DNA from: Pectinophora gossypiella
Lineage: Eukaryota; Arthropoda; Insecta; Lepidoptera; Gelechiidae
Assembly: GCF_024362695.1 (NCBI RefSeq)
Contig: NC_065422.1
Span: 7,873,534-7,937,533 of the forward strand
DNA: 64,000 bases
Direction of reading: 5' to 3'
Shown here: positions 53,210 through 63,760 of the stretch, in pieces
Position numbering within the stretch: position 1 is the stretch's first letter
How the letters are laid out: each line of letters begins with the position of its first letter
Program-made: the position numbers and the translations under genes
Notes under the pieces: generated by a model
What the model saw: only the letters and a program-made list of their open reading frames with translations
Databases searched by the model: none
Told to the model about the DNA's origin: nothing

Positions 53210-53213
<4 letters not shown>

Positions 53214-53497
53214 CAAGTAAAATCAGAAAAAAATGTGTTTCATCAAGACACAGTAACAATAGTGAACGCAATTTATTTCCTATAATCACTTGCTCTACCC
53301 ATGTTAGTAAAGATTTTCAAATTAAAATAAATAGGTAGGTATTTTTAATTGCTTTTAGATCGCAAAATCTCGGCTACAAAGCACTTGTTACGTAGATGCA
53401 GGCTAAAGAGAATTAAAAAGCGAAAGAAGTGCCGAAGCAACTTTGGTAGAGTACCTATACGGGCTGTTGCAGTAATGAGTAAACGCACACGATACGG

Positions 53498-53511
53498 GCG
53501 CCCTCTGTTGG
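53498..53511 (-). promoter_or_regulatory. CTCF-like motif
   Basis: The minus strand reads CCAACAGAGGGCGC, 13 of 14 positions of CCRSYAGRKGGCRS. A second, 12 of 14, lies at 53991-54004 (TCAACAGATGGCAG). Confidence 0.35.
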
Positions 53512-54353
53512 TGAACAAAGCAAACAGCGCATCTTTATAAAGACTTTATTTTTATATGCACAGGAAAATTTAAACAGATAACGTAATTAGGTATAAAACT
53601 TATACAGTAGTTATAGTTATCTAATTTTTAGGGTCTCTGGGTGCAACTAGAGAAAAAAAATAGAATGTAGGTACACTCAACTGAATGCATGTCTGACTTA
53701 AAATATTTCGAATGGTTAGAAATACTTCAAATTACCAAAAATTGTATGTTACATACACATAACGCCAGAAAAACCAATTTTACTTGCAGACAGCCAGTTT
53801 CGAACTTTCCAACAATTTTCTGTCATGTAACTGACAAGCGGAAGTCTAAACTCGAAAACATTTTTTTTATAACAATTCTTAATTTGAAATTAAGTTCACT
53901 CCGCCTCCGCATGACTCAACTCACTGACTCGTCAGCCCTTGTTCATCGTCCCCGTTAATCCCGAAACAAAGGGTGGGTTGACAAAGAAAATCAACAGATG
54001 GCAGCACGATAGACTCGCGTCGAATGGCGTATTATGAAAATAAGGGATCGGGGTCCATTTTGACGTGATAATTTCGTAGGGACCGTGCGGGTCGGCGTCG
54101 CGCAGATTAGATTACGACAGGATATTTTACAAGCGATGATGTATGATCATTGAAGATGGAGTGCGGATGCAAGGGTGTAGGAAATTTTAGGGTTTTGAAT
54201 GTTATTGTTCTATACGTGTTCTGAGATGATATTTATAAAGGCGATGTAGGTATAACGCTGTTTTTTTTTCTATCTAGGCTGTATTGCCGCAGTGCTGAGA
54301 AAAGGCCTTTCCTTAAGATTTTTATGCGAAATCCCGACCTATAAGGCAGAATG

Positions 54354-54649
54354 TAGAAGAAGGAGCTCGGTAGCGCAGCGGTTAACGCGCTCGGTGTGCG
54401 ATTGTCGAAGTTAAGCAACTTTCGCAAAGGCCGATCATAGGATGGGTGACCACAATAAAAAGTTTTCATCTCGAGCTCCTCCGTGCTTCGGAAGGCACGT
54501 TAAGCCATTGGTCCCGGCTGCGTTAGCAATCGTTAATAACCATCAATCCGCACTGGGCCCGCGTGATGGTTTAAGGCCCGATCTCCCTATACATCCATAG
54601 CGAAGGCCCGTGCCCCAGCAGTGGGGACGTTAATGGGCTGATGATGATG
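54354..54649 (+). mobile_element. SINE C, full length
   Basis: Flanks AAGGCAGAATG (54343-54353) and AAGGTAGAATG (54650-54660) differ by one base. The 5S-like stretch reads GAAGTTAAGCAACTTTCGCA then ATAGGATGGGTGACCAC; the tail is CTGATGATGATGA. Confidence 0.9.
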
Positions 54650-54689
54650 AAGGTAGAATGAGATAAGCGAAGGATTGGAAACTTCATAC

Positions 54690-54840
54690 TCTATGGTTCA
54701 TCTTATCAGTCAAGTGTGACTGCAAATCGTGTTGTACGGTTTATTTCTCTGTCGCTCTCCGATCTTCTGCTTGTCGTTTCGATGGTGTATTATACTTTTA
54801 TACACCTCGCCTACCTCTTCCGGGATAAAGGCGTTATGTT
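54690..54840 (+). repeat. Repeat G, decayed
   Basis: TTCATCTTATCAGTCAAGTG, GACTGCAAATCGTGTT and CTACCTCTTCCGGGATAAAG with a TTATG tail. Confidence 0.45.
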
Positions 54841-55069
54841 ATAAAACCCAAAACTGAAATCTTTTTTAAGCCCAGGTAATATAAAAGAAACCGCAACGGG
54901 GCAAAACAGGGGGCGATACGCTAAAAAGCCCCAGGTTTTATGTGAATGCCCACATTAATAATTCATTTGTAATCCCCTAAGTTGGCGGGGGCAGAAGGTA
55001 GTTTACGACAGAATCCTCGTGTTGTATACATACATATATATCTACATAAACTCTTTTTAACACAAGATA

Positions 55070-55096
55070 TATAATATATATATATATATATATATA
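55070..55096. repeat. (TA)n microsatellite
   Basis: About 12 TA units. Confidence 0.9.
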
Positions 55097-55186
55097 CATT
55101 TTTCTTGCAGACGCTCTTGGTATTGCCTATATACAAAACCACAAGAGCTAGGCTATCAATATATATTTGAGTTCTTCTTCTTCTTA

Positions 55187-55317
55187 TTGTGTGTGTCAGT
55201 CAGGGTCATTACTGAGCCGCCAAAGGCCCCTGACATGGCTCATGTAACGACTACATACTTACATCAGTAAGTAGTAACCGGGACCAACGGCTTCACGTGC
55301 CTTCCGAAGGACGGATT
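55187..55317 (-). mobile_element. SINE B, 3' half
   Basis: TCAGTCAGGGTCATTACTGA, CCGCCAAAGGCCCCTGACAT, ACTTACATCAGTAAGTAGTA and the core to GTGCCTTCCGAAGGACGGA. The head is missing. Confidence 0.8.
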
Positions 55318-55872
55318 TCAGTTGTTAATAACAGATCTTCAATGCCAAATAACATAACGTTAATTGCTTAAAGACATCGATAATTTCGTTTACGGACTCT
55401 CAAATTGTAGTTCATTCAACTTATGTTTAGCGACTTTGAAAAAGTTGATTTAAAAGCAATTTGCGTGGTTCACTGCAAGCGATTGGCGTCTAGTCTCGTC
55501 TAGGTTCGGTTGATGAGGTCAGTAATCGACCTCATAACCCACTAAACAGAAGTATATAAGGCAACAGTCTTCTTCAAATCCATCGAAGAGAGTATGTATA
55601 AAATATACCATCATGCAATTCGTATAGTTTTAAGCTATTGCATAGCTTCTATCGCGGGCCTTGAGCGTGGAGACCGAATCCAGAAATTCCGTAACGAAAA
55701 TAACCTAACACCCCCCACTCCGACCGGCACAGCGGTGATACTTTTTAGTTTTTTTTTTAATTTCGTGTAATAATCACTGTGCCTTTTATAACCCAGTTTC
55801 TTTGTTTTCAATATTTATTTATTATTTACCAAATGTAGTAACATAAACAGCAAGACAAAGCCTACACAATCG

Positions 55873-55975
55873 AACACTGTTTAACAGAAAGCTCGCTAAG
55901 GCGTTCAGCTTGTGATGGATGCGACTCTCCCAATTGGGATATAGTGAGCTATGTTATGTTATGTCATGTCAAAAA
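55873..55975 (+). mobile_element. Repeat E tail fragment
   Basis: ACTGTTTAACAGAAAGCTCG, CCCAATTGGGATATAGTGAG and TATGTTATGTTATG. Confidence 0.65.
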
Positions 55976-56296
55976 GTAGTTTACATCTTTCGCTTTATCG
56001 CCGGCACAAGAACAGACGCCTTCGGGTGTGTTCATTAGCGTTCCCGGACAAAGTAAACAGCGAGGGAATTTTTTCATCAAAATTTGACTTAAACCATCTG
56101 TTTCCAGCAATCTTGGCTGGGACAAATATTTGGGAATTTTTCAGAGCCACCCGGTTATTACTGCCTACTGACGCGGCTCCGTATTTGGATGGAAATAAGC
56201 TAAAAATACTTTTAAATAAGTTTGTATCTGCAACACGGTTCTATGGGCTGAACCCGTAAGATTGAACAGAAAAAGTACTACTTTAGACATAACGAC

Positions 56297-56494
56297 CTCA
56301 GTGGTCCAGTGGTTGAGCGTTGTGCTCACGATCCGGAGGTCCCGAGTTCGATTCCCGATGGGGACATATCACAAAAAATTACTTTGTGGTCCCAAGTTTG
56401 GTTGTCCGAAAGTAAGATGATCCGTGCTTCGGAAGGCACGTTAAGCCATTGGTCCCGGTTACTACATCACAACCCACACGATAGAAGAAGAAGC
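56297..56494 (+). mobile_element. SINE B, head and tail, middle deleted
   Basis: CTCAGTGGTCCAGTGGTTGA, B box GAGTTCGATTCCC, core TGCTTCGGAAGGCACGTTAA, then directly ACAACCCACACGATAGAAGA and an AAG tail. Confidence 0.88.
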
Positions 56495-56499
56495 AATAA

Positions 56500-57330
56500 G
56501 GCTACCCATTATAGGTTCTTCTTTTGTCCTAAAGTCCTAATTGTAATTGTACTAGTTCTCATGTTTTATGTCCAATAAAAAGATATTGTATTGCAGAGAA
56601 AATATTGTGTAGAAAATAAACTTAATGGAAACACCAACTTGAAGATTTTATCTAAACATCTACCAATTTCTAGACACTCTAAATCGCAGGTTACTTCGAT
56701 GGTACGTGACAATCAGCAATTTCTTTTGCAATCCACGTGTTTACGAGCGAAAAGTAATCATTTATGTTTTCATTATATAAAAAGGTTAGAGATGTACCAA
56801 CTAGCCGGGAAAGCCGACTTTAAGTCAGTCACCGACTATTAACTAACATCATCATCATTAATTTAAGATAAGAACTCTTACTTTTTTAAGGGTCAAATAG
56901 AGCAGTGGTTTTTCTCTTGCCTTCCTGCAGTAGTTTCAGTAGTTGTCTATTTGAAAGCCGTACTAGGACTCCTATCCTCCGCCTCTAAATAGTATTGATA
57001 CCCTATGCCACTGCTGCCCTCTGTCAGGTTCCAGGTTACAGTTCCGGTGACTTGCCCCTTCCGTCCTGCATTGCCATACCGATGGCTCCCGTCTCCGTTT
57101 CTGCAACCGTTGAGGTCTTCACGCGTATCCCTTGGCTAACATCATAGTCAGTAACAAGTCGGCAAAACAGCCGACTAGTCGGCATTAAGTATTTTCATAG
57201 CTACGTGAAATAACAGCTCAGTGAACATGAATTAATCAATATTGACACTAAATTAATAAAATATGTATACCGCTTTCGCATTGAATAATCATTGATAACC
57301 ATTTCTTTCGACGTTATTTATGAATTATGA
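56500..57330. other. Unique DNA, unrecognised 83-codon ORF
   Basis: Plus ORF 56591-56842 (RKYCVENKLNGNTNLKILSK in part) is unrecognised. 56930-57140 is C/T-rich and GC-richer. Confidence 0.25.
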
Positions 57331-57336
57331 AATCAG

Positions 57337-57540
57337 AAATCAGAATCATTTATTCAACGTAATTATCGTGGATAAATTTGTTGAAGGTCAATGTAACTTT
57401 ATTGAATTTACATCATTTCGCAAGGTGTTATGGCTGAGGAGAAGAACTGACAAGAAACTGCAACAGCAACACATCTTTTAAATCAATGAGGGTTTACATT
57501 ACAAGTTATTTAATAACTAGAGAAACATATTCTAGACACA
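57337..57540 (-). repeat. Dispersed LINE-tail-like repeat L, copy 2
   Basis: AGAATCATTTATTCAACGTA through TTTAATAACTAGAGAAACAT, as at 29773. Confidence 0.75.
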
Positions 57541-57559
57541 CGCATATGCTTTTCATAAT

Positions 57560-57804
57560 AGGATTACGAAAGCAGTATATAAAGCGAAGATTGATGGTAG
57601 GGCTGGCAGAGGAAGACCTGGACGGACGTACATTGACCAAATTGGAGATGTCATTAGAAAAGGTTCAGTGCGATCTACTCTGACCTGTCGTGCGTGTATG
57701 AATCGATTGATGAATGTGGAGGAAGCAAGAGAAGTATGTCGGTATTCCCTCTGCTTACCCCAGTGGGAAATAGACGTGAGTTTATGTATGTATGTATGTA
57801 TGTT
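57560..57804 (+). pseudogene. RTE-like LINE C-terminus (family I)
   Basis: The frame reads RITKAVYKAKIDGRAGRGRP, GRTYIDQIGDVIRKGSVRST and CRACMNRLMNVEEAREVC, then breaks where bases between TGTCGG and TATTCC are missing. The tail is GAAATAGACGTGAGTTTATG with four TATG units. TTTTCATA flanks both ends. Confidence 0.8.
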
Positions 57805-58183
57805 TTTCATACTTTCTTTTACTTCAGAAAGTATTTATCTGAGGGCGAATAATCTAGTCAGTAGTCTAGTCGACCAAACTCGTAGTCGGCACAACCCTAA
57901 AAAACCTTTTGCACTGGGAATAAAAAAGGTCTTATAATCCCGAGCAGTCATAAAAGTAGAGGAATAACCTTCAATCTAACACAATGGACGATCTATATAT
58001 ATGGTCTTCAGGCCCAAAGGCTGTTTAACTAACATAGCACCCCGCCTGTATCTCTCAAGGGGTAGGCAGTGTTTTAAAGTACCTATACACACCCACTTCT
58101 CGCCATCTATGTTTAAGTCACATTGTTTAACTTTTTGATTTTTTAGTAGGTATGTTAAATACTTTAATACTTTAAATACTAGC

Positions 58184-58331
58184 ATAGCCGTTGGTCCCGG
58201 TTACTACTTACTGATGTAAGTAAGTAGTCGTTACATGAGCCATGTCAGGGGCCTTCGGCGACTCAATAGTAACCCTGACACCAGGGTTGATGAGGTTGGT
58301 ACTCCACCTCGCAACCCACACGATAGAAGAT
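58184..58331 (+). mobile_element. SINE B, 3' half
   Basis: CCGTTGGTCCCGGTTACTAC, CTTACTGATGTAAGTAAGTA, AGCCATGTCAGGGGCCTTCG, AACCCTGACACCAGGGTTGA and CACACGATAGAAGA. Confidence 0.85.
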
Positions 58332-58794
58332 AAGACTTTAAATACTTTATTGCACTCACAGAAAAAACAAAAGATAACTAGAGTACAATAGGTGACGTTA
58401 TTTCTAAGTTGCAACCTCTTCCAGGAAACCTTAACGTTATGTTTCTTCTGACGACTTAAGAGTCAAAGTTATATCTAACCACCTAGAGAATACAAGTAGG
58501 TATGTATAAATATGTTATTCAGAACAGCTAGTTAGAATCAACGTAAGTAGTACCAAACCCTCTCGCTTGTTTATTAATTCAATAAATTCGCCTTCGTATG
58601 CTAACTCGTACAAAGACTGCTCACTTGTGTTTCGTAAAGTAAACACGGGTAGAGTTGCCCCACAACATGGGAATACTAGGTCCCGTAACGTCCCGGAGTC
58701 TACATATATTCCGGGCATTGCTGTGCTAAACTCAGGTGACATACAGCACATTTGTAATGAGCTTGTACGTAAGGGTGTTATGTAATGTGTGGTA

Positions 58795-58940
58795 CTAGTA
58801 TTATGGGTGATGGGTTGATCACCTGTCACTTTACGATCACGACTTCGTATCAAAAGGGGCAGCAAATCGTTTTCTGATAACTTTTGGCTCTGCTTACCCC
58901 ATAAGGATTACGGGCGTTAGTCTAGTTTATGTATGTTAGT
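58795..58940 (+). repeat. Repeat G, 3' half
   Basis: GGGTGATGGGTTGATCACCT, CTTCGTATCAAAAGGGGCAG, TACCCCATAAGGATTACGGG then CGTTAGTC. Confidence 0.7.
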
Positions 58941-58944
58941 TTTT

Positions 58945-59930
58945 GATATTTTTATTAAATTGGAATCACGGATATAACGTGTAAAAATGTAAAAATATGA
59001 TATTTCGTTTTATTTTACTTTGAAAATCTTTAGATTACACCTACTTAATTATGTGTTTTCTTTAAAGAAGTCATACTTGTTATTACTTTTTTTTTAACTC
59101 ACAAACTGTACCTACCCCTTGGGAATTGCGAGACATTCCCGCCACAAGTATCCTAGGATTACTTAATGGGAGGTCTCGGCCTCGAGGCTAAAAACCTCGT
59201 GTAACTAAAAATTTGAGAAATAAAGAATATTTTATTTTATTTATTTATTTTATTATTAATGGAAATAGGCTCGCCCCCTATGACATGGGTCTTCAACATA
59301 GCTGGCGCGGAGTGTGTTTAGTATACCTCTGCCTACCCCTTCAGGGATGCAGGCGTGATACTAATGTTATGTTAAGTACATTCTTATCATCCCGGGGGTG
59401 TCGTTTAGTCGATTAAAAGTTTATATGCTGTCTAACGTAATAGTCTAAGATATACACCGTGCCTTAGCTAGACCGTGTAAGGTAGGATTAAGATAAATAA
59501 TTAATGAAGTTCATCAATAGTGAGTTTACCTACACGTCTCATATAACATTCATGGAAGTGTTAGTATTAGAAACACGTGATTAAATAGTCTATTTCTACA
59601 ATAACTAGCGTGCGCAGTGTATTTGTCATAGAATACGTATACATTATTTTTGGGACAGTTTTACTGCAAGAGAAGCTTTAATTAATTTCCTTTAAAGATC
59701 GTTAGTAAGTTCAATTCCTGGCTATGATAGAAAATATTGCGAATTGAATGTGAGTGTTCTGTTGGTACACGAAATAGAAGAAATAAGTTGGAAGGGCCAA
59801 GTGAGCGCAAAACGCGCGCCATACAAGTATGAGCAAATAGTTCATACTTTAACTTTGCACTTCAGTCGTCCGCCAACTTTACGACACACGGACCTCCGAG
59901 AAAATATATTAAAAGCTCGTCTTGTGTATT
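58945..59930. other. Mostly unique DNA with a repeat F copy
   Basis: Repeat F at 59265-59375 (GCTCGCCCCCTATGACATGG, CTGCCTACCCCTTCAGGGAT). No gene seen. A 26-bp segment at 59905-59930 recurs at 60412-60437. Confidence 0.45.
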
Positions 59931-59933
59931 GTA

Positions 59934-60411
59934 CAGGGTGTTAGTGACATCGTAACGAATACTGAGGGGGATGATTCAGACCTTGATTCTGAGTTGATAT
60001 CAAGTGGAATGTTCCGTCGCGAAATTCATGTTTTCTTTTTAATTATTTTTAATTCTATACTTTTGAGAAAGAAAATTCGACTTGAAATTAACTCAGAATA
60101 ATGAGCTGAATCATCCCTCTCAATATTCGTTACGATGTCACTAACACCCCGTGCAAGTACATACAGAAGCCATACAAGTAGGTATGGGTATTAGTTACAC
60201 CGTAACGAATACTGAGGGGGATGATTCAGACCATGATTCTGAGTTGATAACAGGTGGAATTTCCTGTCGGAGAAGTCATGAAAATTTTAGAGCTTATTTA
60301 AATTATTTTCCGTTCCATACTTTTGCGACGGAAAATTCCACTTGATATCAACTCAGAATCATGGCCTGAATCATCCCTCAAAGTTTTCGTTACGATGTCA
60401 CTAACACCCTG
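59934..60411. mobile_element. Double-hairpin MITE, best copy, 478 bp
   Basis: TA (59932-59933) CAGGGTGTTAGTGACATCGT ... ACGATGTCACTAACACCCTG TA (60412-60413). Four arm copies alternate in orientation (+ - + -), each with GTAACGAATACTGAGGGGGA, GATGATTCAGACC and GATTCTGAGTTGATA-like blocks. The first hairpin ends near 60148 and the second starts near 60190. Confidence 0.9.
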
Positions 60412-60511
60412 TATATTAAAAGCTCGTCTTGTGTATTACATATAACCTGCAGGGCAAGTCACATATCGACTATCAAGGAGATCCCTCCTTATCACAAGAA
60501 AGCTAAGAACC

Positions 60512-60701
60512 TTAAGGCCATGCGCGCACTACGAGTTTTTCGCCGCGCGGCAGAAAAGAGCAGCAGCATAATGTCGCACTGTAATACTGCGCCGCTGCGG
60601 TGGCTCTGCCGTCAAGTGCGCGCAATACAATTTAAAACTGTTTGGTAGAGAATCACAGTGCGACATTATGCCGCTGGTTTTTTTCTGCCGTGCCTGGCCT
60701 A
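60512..60701. mobile_element. MITE with AGGCCA ends, 190 bp
   Basis: AAGGCCATGCGCGCACTACG at left and GCCGTGCCTGGCCTAA at right. AGCATAATGTCGCACTGT and ACAGTGCGACATTATGCCGC are inverted internal blocks. GC-rich for the area. It may be hAT-like, unproven. Confidence 0.65.
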
Positions 60702-60956
60702 ATATGATGGGTTACTTATCAAACAAAAACCTTTGTATGCAGTATCTTACGAAAAGTAATGATAAAATTTTAGTCTATCACATAAAATATAGAACTCCGG
60801 TAAAGTGGCTATGGAATTTGAAGAATAATACTGCTTTCGTAGTTATCTGTTTGTAGGAGTAGTAGTGAAAGAGAGTGGAGTTGTACCGACGATAAAGGTA
60901 CTCATCCAAAATGCGTGTTAAGTAGGGCCATTCCATCCTTTTTCATCTATTCCGTA

Positions 60957-60972
60957 GCAAAATCTACGCCGT
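60957..60972. repeat. Left arm of a target-site hairpin split by SINE A
   Basis: GCAAAATCTACGCCGT is the exact inverse of 61332-61347. In the empty site the arms would be 8 bp apart. Confidence 0.85.
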
Positions 60973-60981
60973 ACCTACCCA

Positions 60982-61320
60982 TACATACATACATACATAA
61001 ACGGCCTATATACGTCCCACTGCTGGGCACAGGCCTCCCCTCAATCAACCGGAGGGGGTATGGAGCATACTCCACCACGCTGCTCCACTGCGGGTTGGTG
61101 GAGGTGTTTTTACGGCTAATAGCCGGGACCAACGGCTTAACGTGCCCTCCGAAGCACGGAATCATCTTACTTTTTCGGACAATCAGGTGATTCAAGCCTG
61201 AAAAGTCCTTACCAAACAAAGGACAGTCTCACAAAGTGATTTCGACAATGTCCCCATCGGGAATCGAACCCGGACCTCCAGATCGTGAGCCTAACGCTCT
61301 AACCACTAGGCCACGGAGGC
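60982..61320 (-). mobile_element. SINE A, full length, inserted in a hairpin loop
   Basis: Target duplication CGTACCTACCCA (within 60968-60981 and 61319-61332). Four TATG units form the tail at left; head GGCCTCCGTGGCCTAGTGGT at right with B box GGTTCGATTCCC. Nearly identical to the 47040 copy. Confidence 0.92.
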
Positions 61321-61527
61321 CGTACCTACCCACGGCGTAGATTTTGCGCATCATCTGAATCCACAATACGTATATCAAAACTAGAAGACTGCTAAAGTAT
61401 AGCACCATATGGCTATGTTTACAAAATATAATGTTGATATGCGGAACTGGGAACGAATGAAAAATAAAGAACGCATTCGCCTATTTATCTTTCTGGGTGC
61501 GTCGCAAAAATCGCTCTTTTAACGTGA

Positions 61528-61557
61528 TGGACCATCTTACATTAGTAAGATGGTCCA
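61528..61557. repeat. Hairpin, perfect 13-bp arms
   Basis: TGGACCATCTTAC, ATTA, GTAAGATGGTCCA. Confidence 0.85.
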
Positions 61558-61577
61558 AATTAGGTTAGACTTAGTTA

Positions 61578-61632
61578 ATTATAACAGAAAAGCTCGGTGG
61601 CGTGAGGGTACTTAATAATTACCCCAATTGTT
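61578..61632 (+). mobile_element. Repeat E scrap
   Basis: AACAGAAAAGCTCGGTGGCG ... TACCCCAATTG. Confidence 0.45.
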
Positions 61633-61653
61633 TAGTTTCCTAGGTCAAAGATA

Positions 61654-61882
61654 AACTATGAAATTCTGATTACTAAATAAAGACAGATCTAAAGGTGACA
61701 AAAATCCTTTTCATTGTACTGTATAACTTATGAATTTTAAATAAAGAAAAATGTAATAATAAGTGCGACATTTTGTCACGTTTTTCTATGACGTCACAGG
61801 TTGCTTTTCCAAACACATTCCATAGTAATTTCGTGTTCTGACGTTTAGTAAAAAGTAATTGATTTGACTAGTTGGAAACTAC
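61654..61882 (+). repeat. Dispersed repeat K, copy 2
   Basis: ATGAAATTCTGATTACTAAA to GATTTGACTAGTTGGAAACT. It contains TTCTATGACGTCACAGGTTG, absent from copy 1. Confidence 0.75.
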
Positions 61883-61894
61883 AGGACATTGCTG

Positions 61895-61950
61895 TCTTCT
61901 CATGGTCGGTCTGTCCACCCCACCGGGGATTACAGGCGTGAATTTATATT
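61895..61950 (+). repeat. Repeat G tail
   Basis: GTCTGTCCACCCCACCGGGG then ATTACAGGCGTGAATTTATA. Confidence 0.55.
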
Positions 61951-62420
61951 TGCAAATTTCTTTGAAGATATTTTATTTATATCTTGTAATGTTTATAAAG
62001 AAATATGGTATTTTGTCGTCCCGTAAACACGTTCTCGACAAGGAAATAGAAACTCTATCTTCAATAAACATTAGGAACAATCTCGTTCACTCACTGGCAT
62101 TGCAGCCTGCTTGTGTATTTACCTGGAAACAGAAAATTAGGTCAGACTTAGGAATAGCGTATAGTATTCTAGAACTAAGAAAATTTATATTTAAGACTAA
62201 AATATAAATAGTTAAACTGAAATAATGATGAAGATAACATTAAGGCATTAAATAATGATAAAAATAACATTTACACATGCCAGAAAAACGGGGCAGTAGC
62301 TCGCATTCTACTTTAGGTAGAGGAAGTAGGACTGAAAAAATAAATAATTTAACAGATTTTTGATAATCCTTTAGTTACTGATTACACACTAGTATTTTAC
62401 AATTTTCTTTCACCCTGTCC

Positions 62421-62434
62421 CCGCTAGATGGCGC
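62421..62434 (+). promoter_or_regulatory. CTCF-like motif, perfect consensus match
   Basis: CCGCTAGATGGCGC fits all 14 positions of CCRSYAGRKGGCRS. It lies in non-repeat DNA. Function is inferred only. Confidence 0.45.
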
Positions 62435-62439
62435 TGCAC

Positions 62440-63090
62440 TAAATTCGAAAATTCAAATAAGGAATCCACCCACACGATTCCTAGTAAACAAAACACTGTC
62501 GGGAAAAGAAAAAGGAAAAAACACGCGTTAGAGGCCGCACGTGGTGTAACCACGGACACACGGGGCGCGCCAGAAATACTCAAAGTAAACATTGAGGAGT
62601 AACGCACACTTGCTGGTTAGTGGTTATAAATAGAAAAATAAACTATGTGTCGACGTTCTATCTATACGTTGATAGACGAACTTCGAATTGGGCTCGTCCT
62701 TGCAAGGGTTGATGCGTAGTTTTGGGCTGGTGATGACAATAGCATTGTTTTAGGAAATTGAGTCTGAACTAAGCGTTTTAACCTCTTAACGCCGAGATTT
62801 CCAGACACAATAGTTAAACAATGGGTTTTGGATTTTAAAAGAACATTCGGTCTTACGGCTATAAAGGAGTATAGAAAATTGAAAATAATCGTAATCATTA
62901 CTAATGGTCATGGAGATTCCTTCCTAAAAGACGCTCGTTCTAAACGAACGGATTGGTCTAGAGGAGGAGTTTTAAATATATGTAGGGATTCAGTGGCCAT
63001 TCAAGATACATCGGTTTGAGCCCTGTCTAATGCAAATAATAATAATCATCATCACTAATGGTCTAAATATCGCTAAGCTAGAAGCGTGGG
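62440..63090. other. Unique DNA, no gene seen
   Basis: Short ORFs only. 62520-62580 is GC-rich (GAGGCCGCACGTGGTG, CACGGGGCGCGCC). Confidence 0.35.
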
Positions 63091-63094
63091 TCGA

Positions 63095-63210
63095 CTAAAG
63101 TTCTATGGGCAGTGGGCTGATCATCATATCCATCGTAAGACTCCACAAACAAAAAATGTTTGTACGTACTTTTGCGTGTGGCTCTATAGTCTTATGTAGT
63201 CCCAGTACCG
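63095..63210 (+). repeat. Repeat G fragment
   Basis: TCTATGGGCAGTGGGCTGAT, CATCATATCCATCGTAAGAC and GTGTGGCTCTATAGTC. A further scrap lies at 63538-63580. Confidence 0.5.
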
Positions 63211-63651
63211 TGTAAAAAGTACAAATATACTCCTAAAATAAGGAGTCCGAATTCAGGTGATTTGGGTTGACCCAACGGACCCCCATCAAAGTCGCGCGCA
63301 CTCAATCTCAACAATGCGAGTAGTTCTGACAATGCCACTTGAGAGGACCGATTTTACTAATTAACTGTCTAAAACAGATACGCGGCCTAATGGTAAAACG
63401 GAACGGATTTTACATTTGAAATTAGAATGTTGTTTTTGATTTAGGTCTTTCGCTGAACTGTGAGTACATACATAGAACACGGGCTGGTAATCGTAATACC
63501 TAACTATACCACAGATTAGATAATAGTTACTACACCATACGGCTCATCATATTCAGCTCTAGACTTCTATCTGTTATTTTATGAATGACAATAGCAGTGA
63601 TTGATCACGATTTTGGTTTAATGGATATGTTATTATCGGCTGTTTTTTCTT

Positions 63652-63760
63652 TGGCCTAACAAAAAGCTCGGTGAATTAGTGAATTGTATAAAATGGTAGT
63701 TATAGGTGGGTCTTCTTACGATGGATGTACCTCAGTCTAAGCCCAATAGGCTACTTGACA
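63652..63760 (+). mobile_element. Repeat E fragment
   Basis: TTGGCCTAACAAAAAGCTCG, TTACGATGGATGTACCTCAG and AAGCCCAATAGGCTACTTG. Confidence 0.55.

Noticed and set aside
52897..53338. Overlapping 130- and 102-codon ORFs with SLSLSL or RERERE runs
   Set aside because: The (GA)n microsatellite keeps both strands open; the ends are LINE and repeat M scraps.
56297..56370. Candidate tRNA gene from GTGGTCCAGTGGTTGAGCGT
   Set aside because: It is the head of SINE B; the core and tail follow and the acceptor stem does not close.
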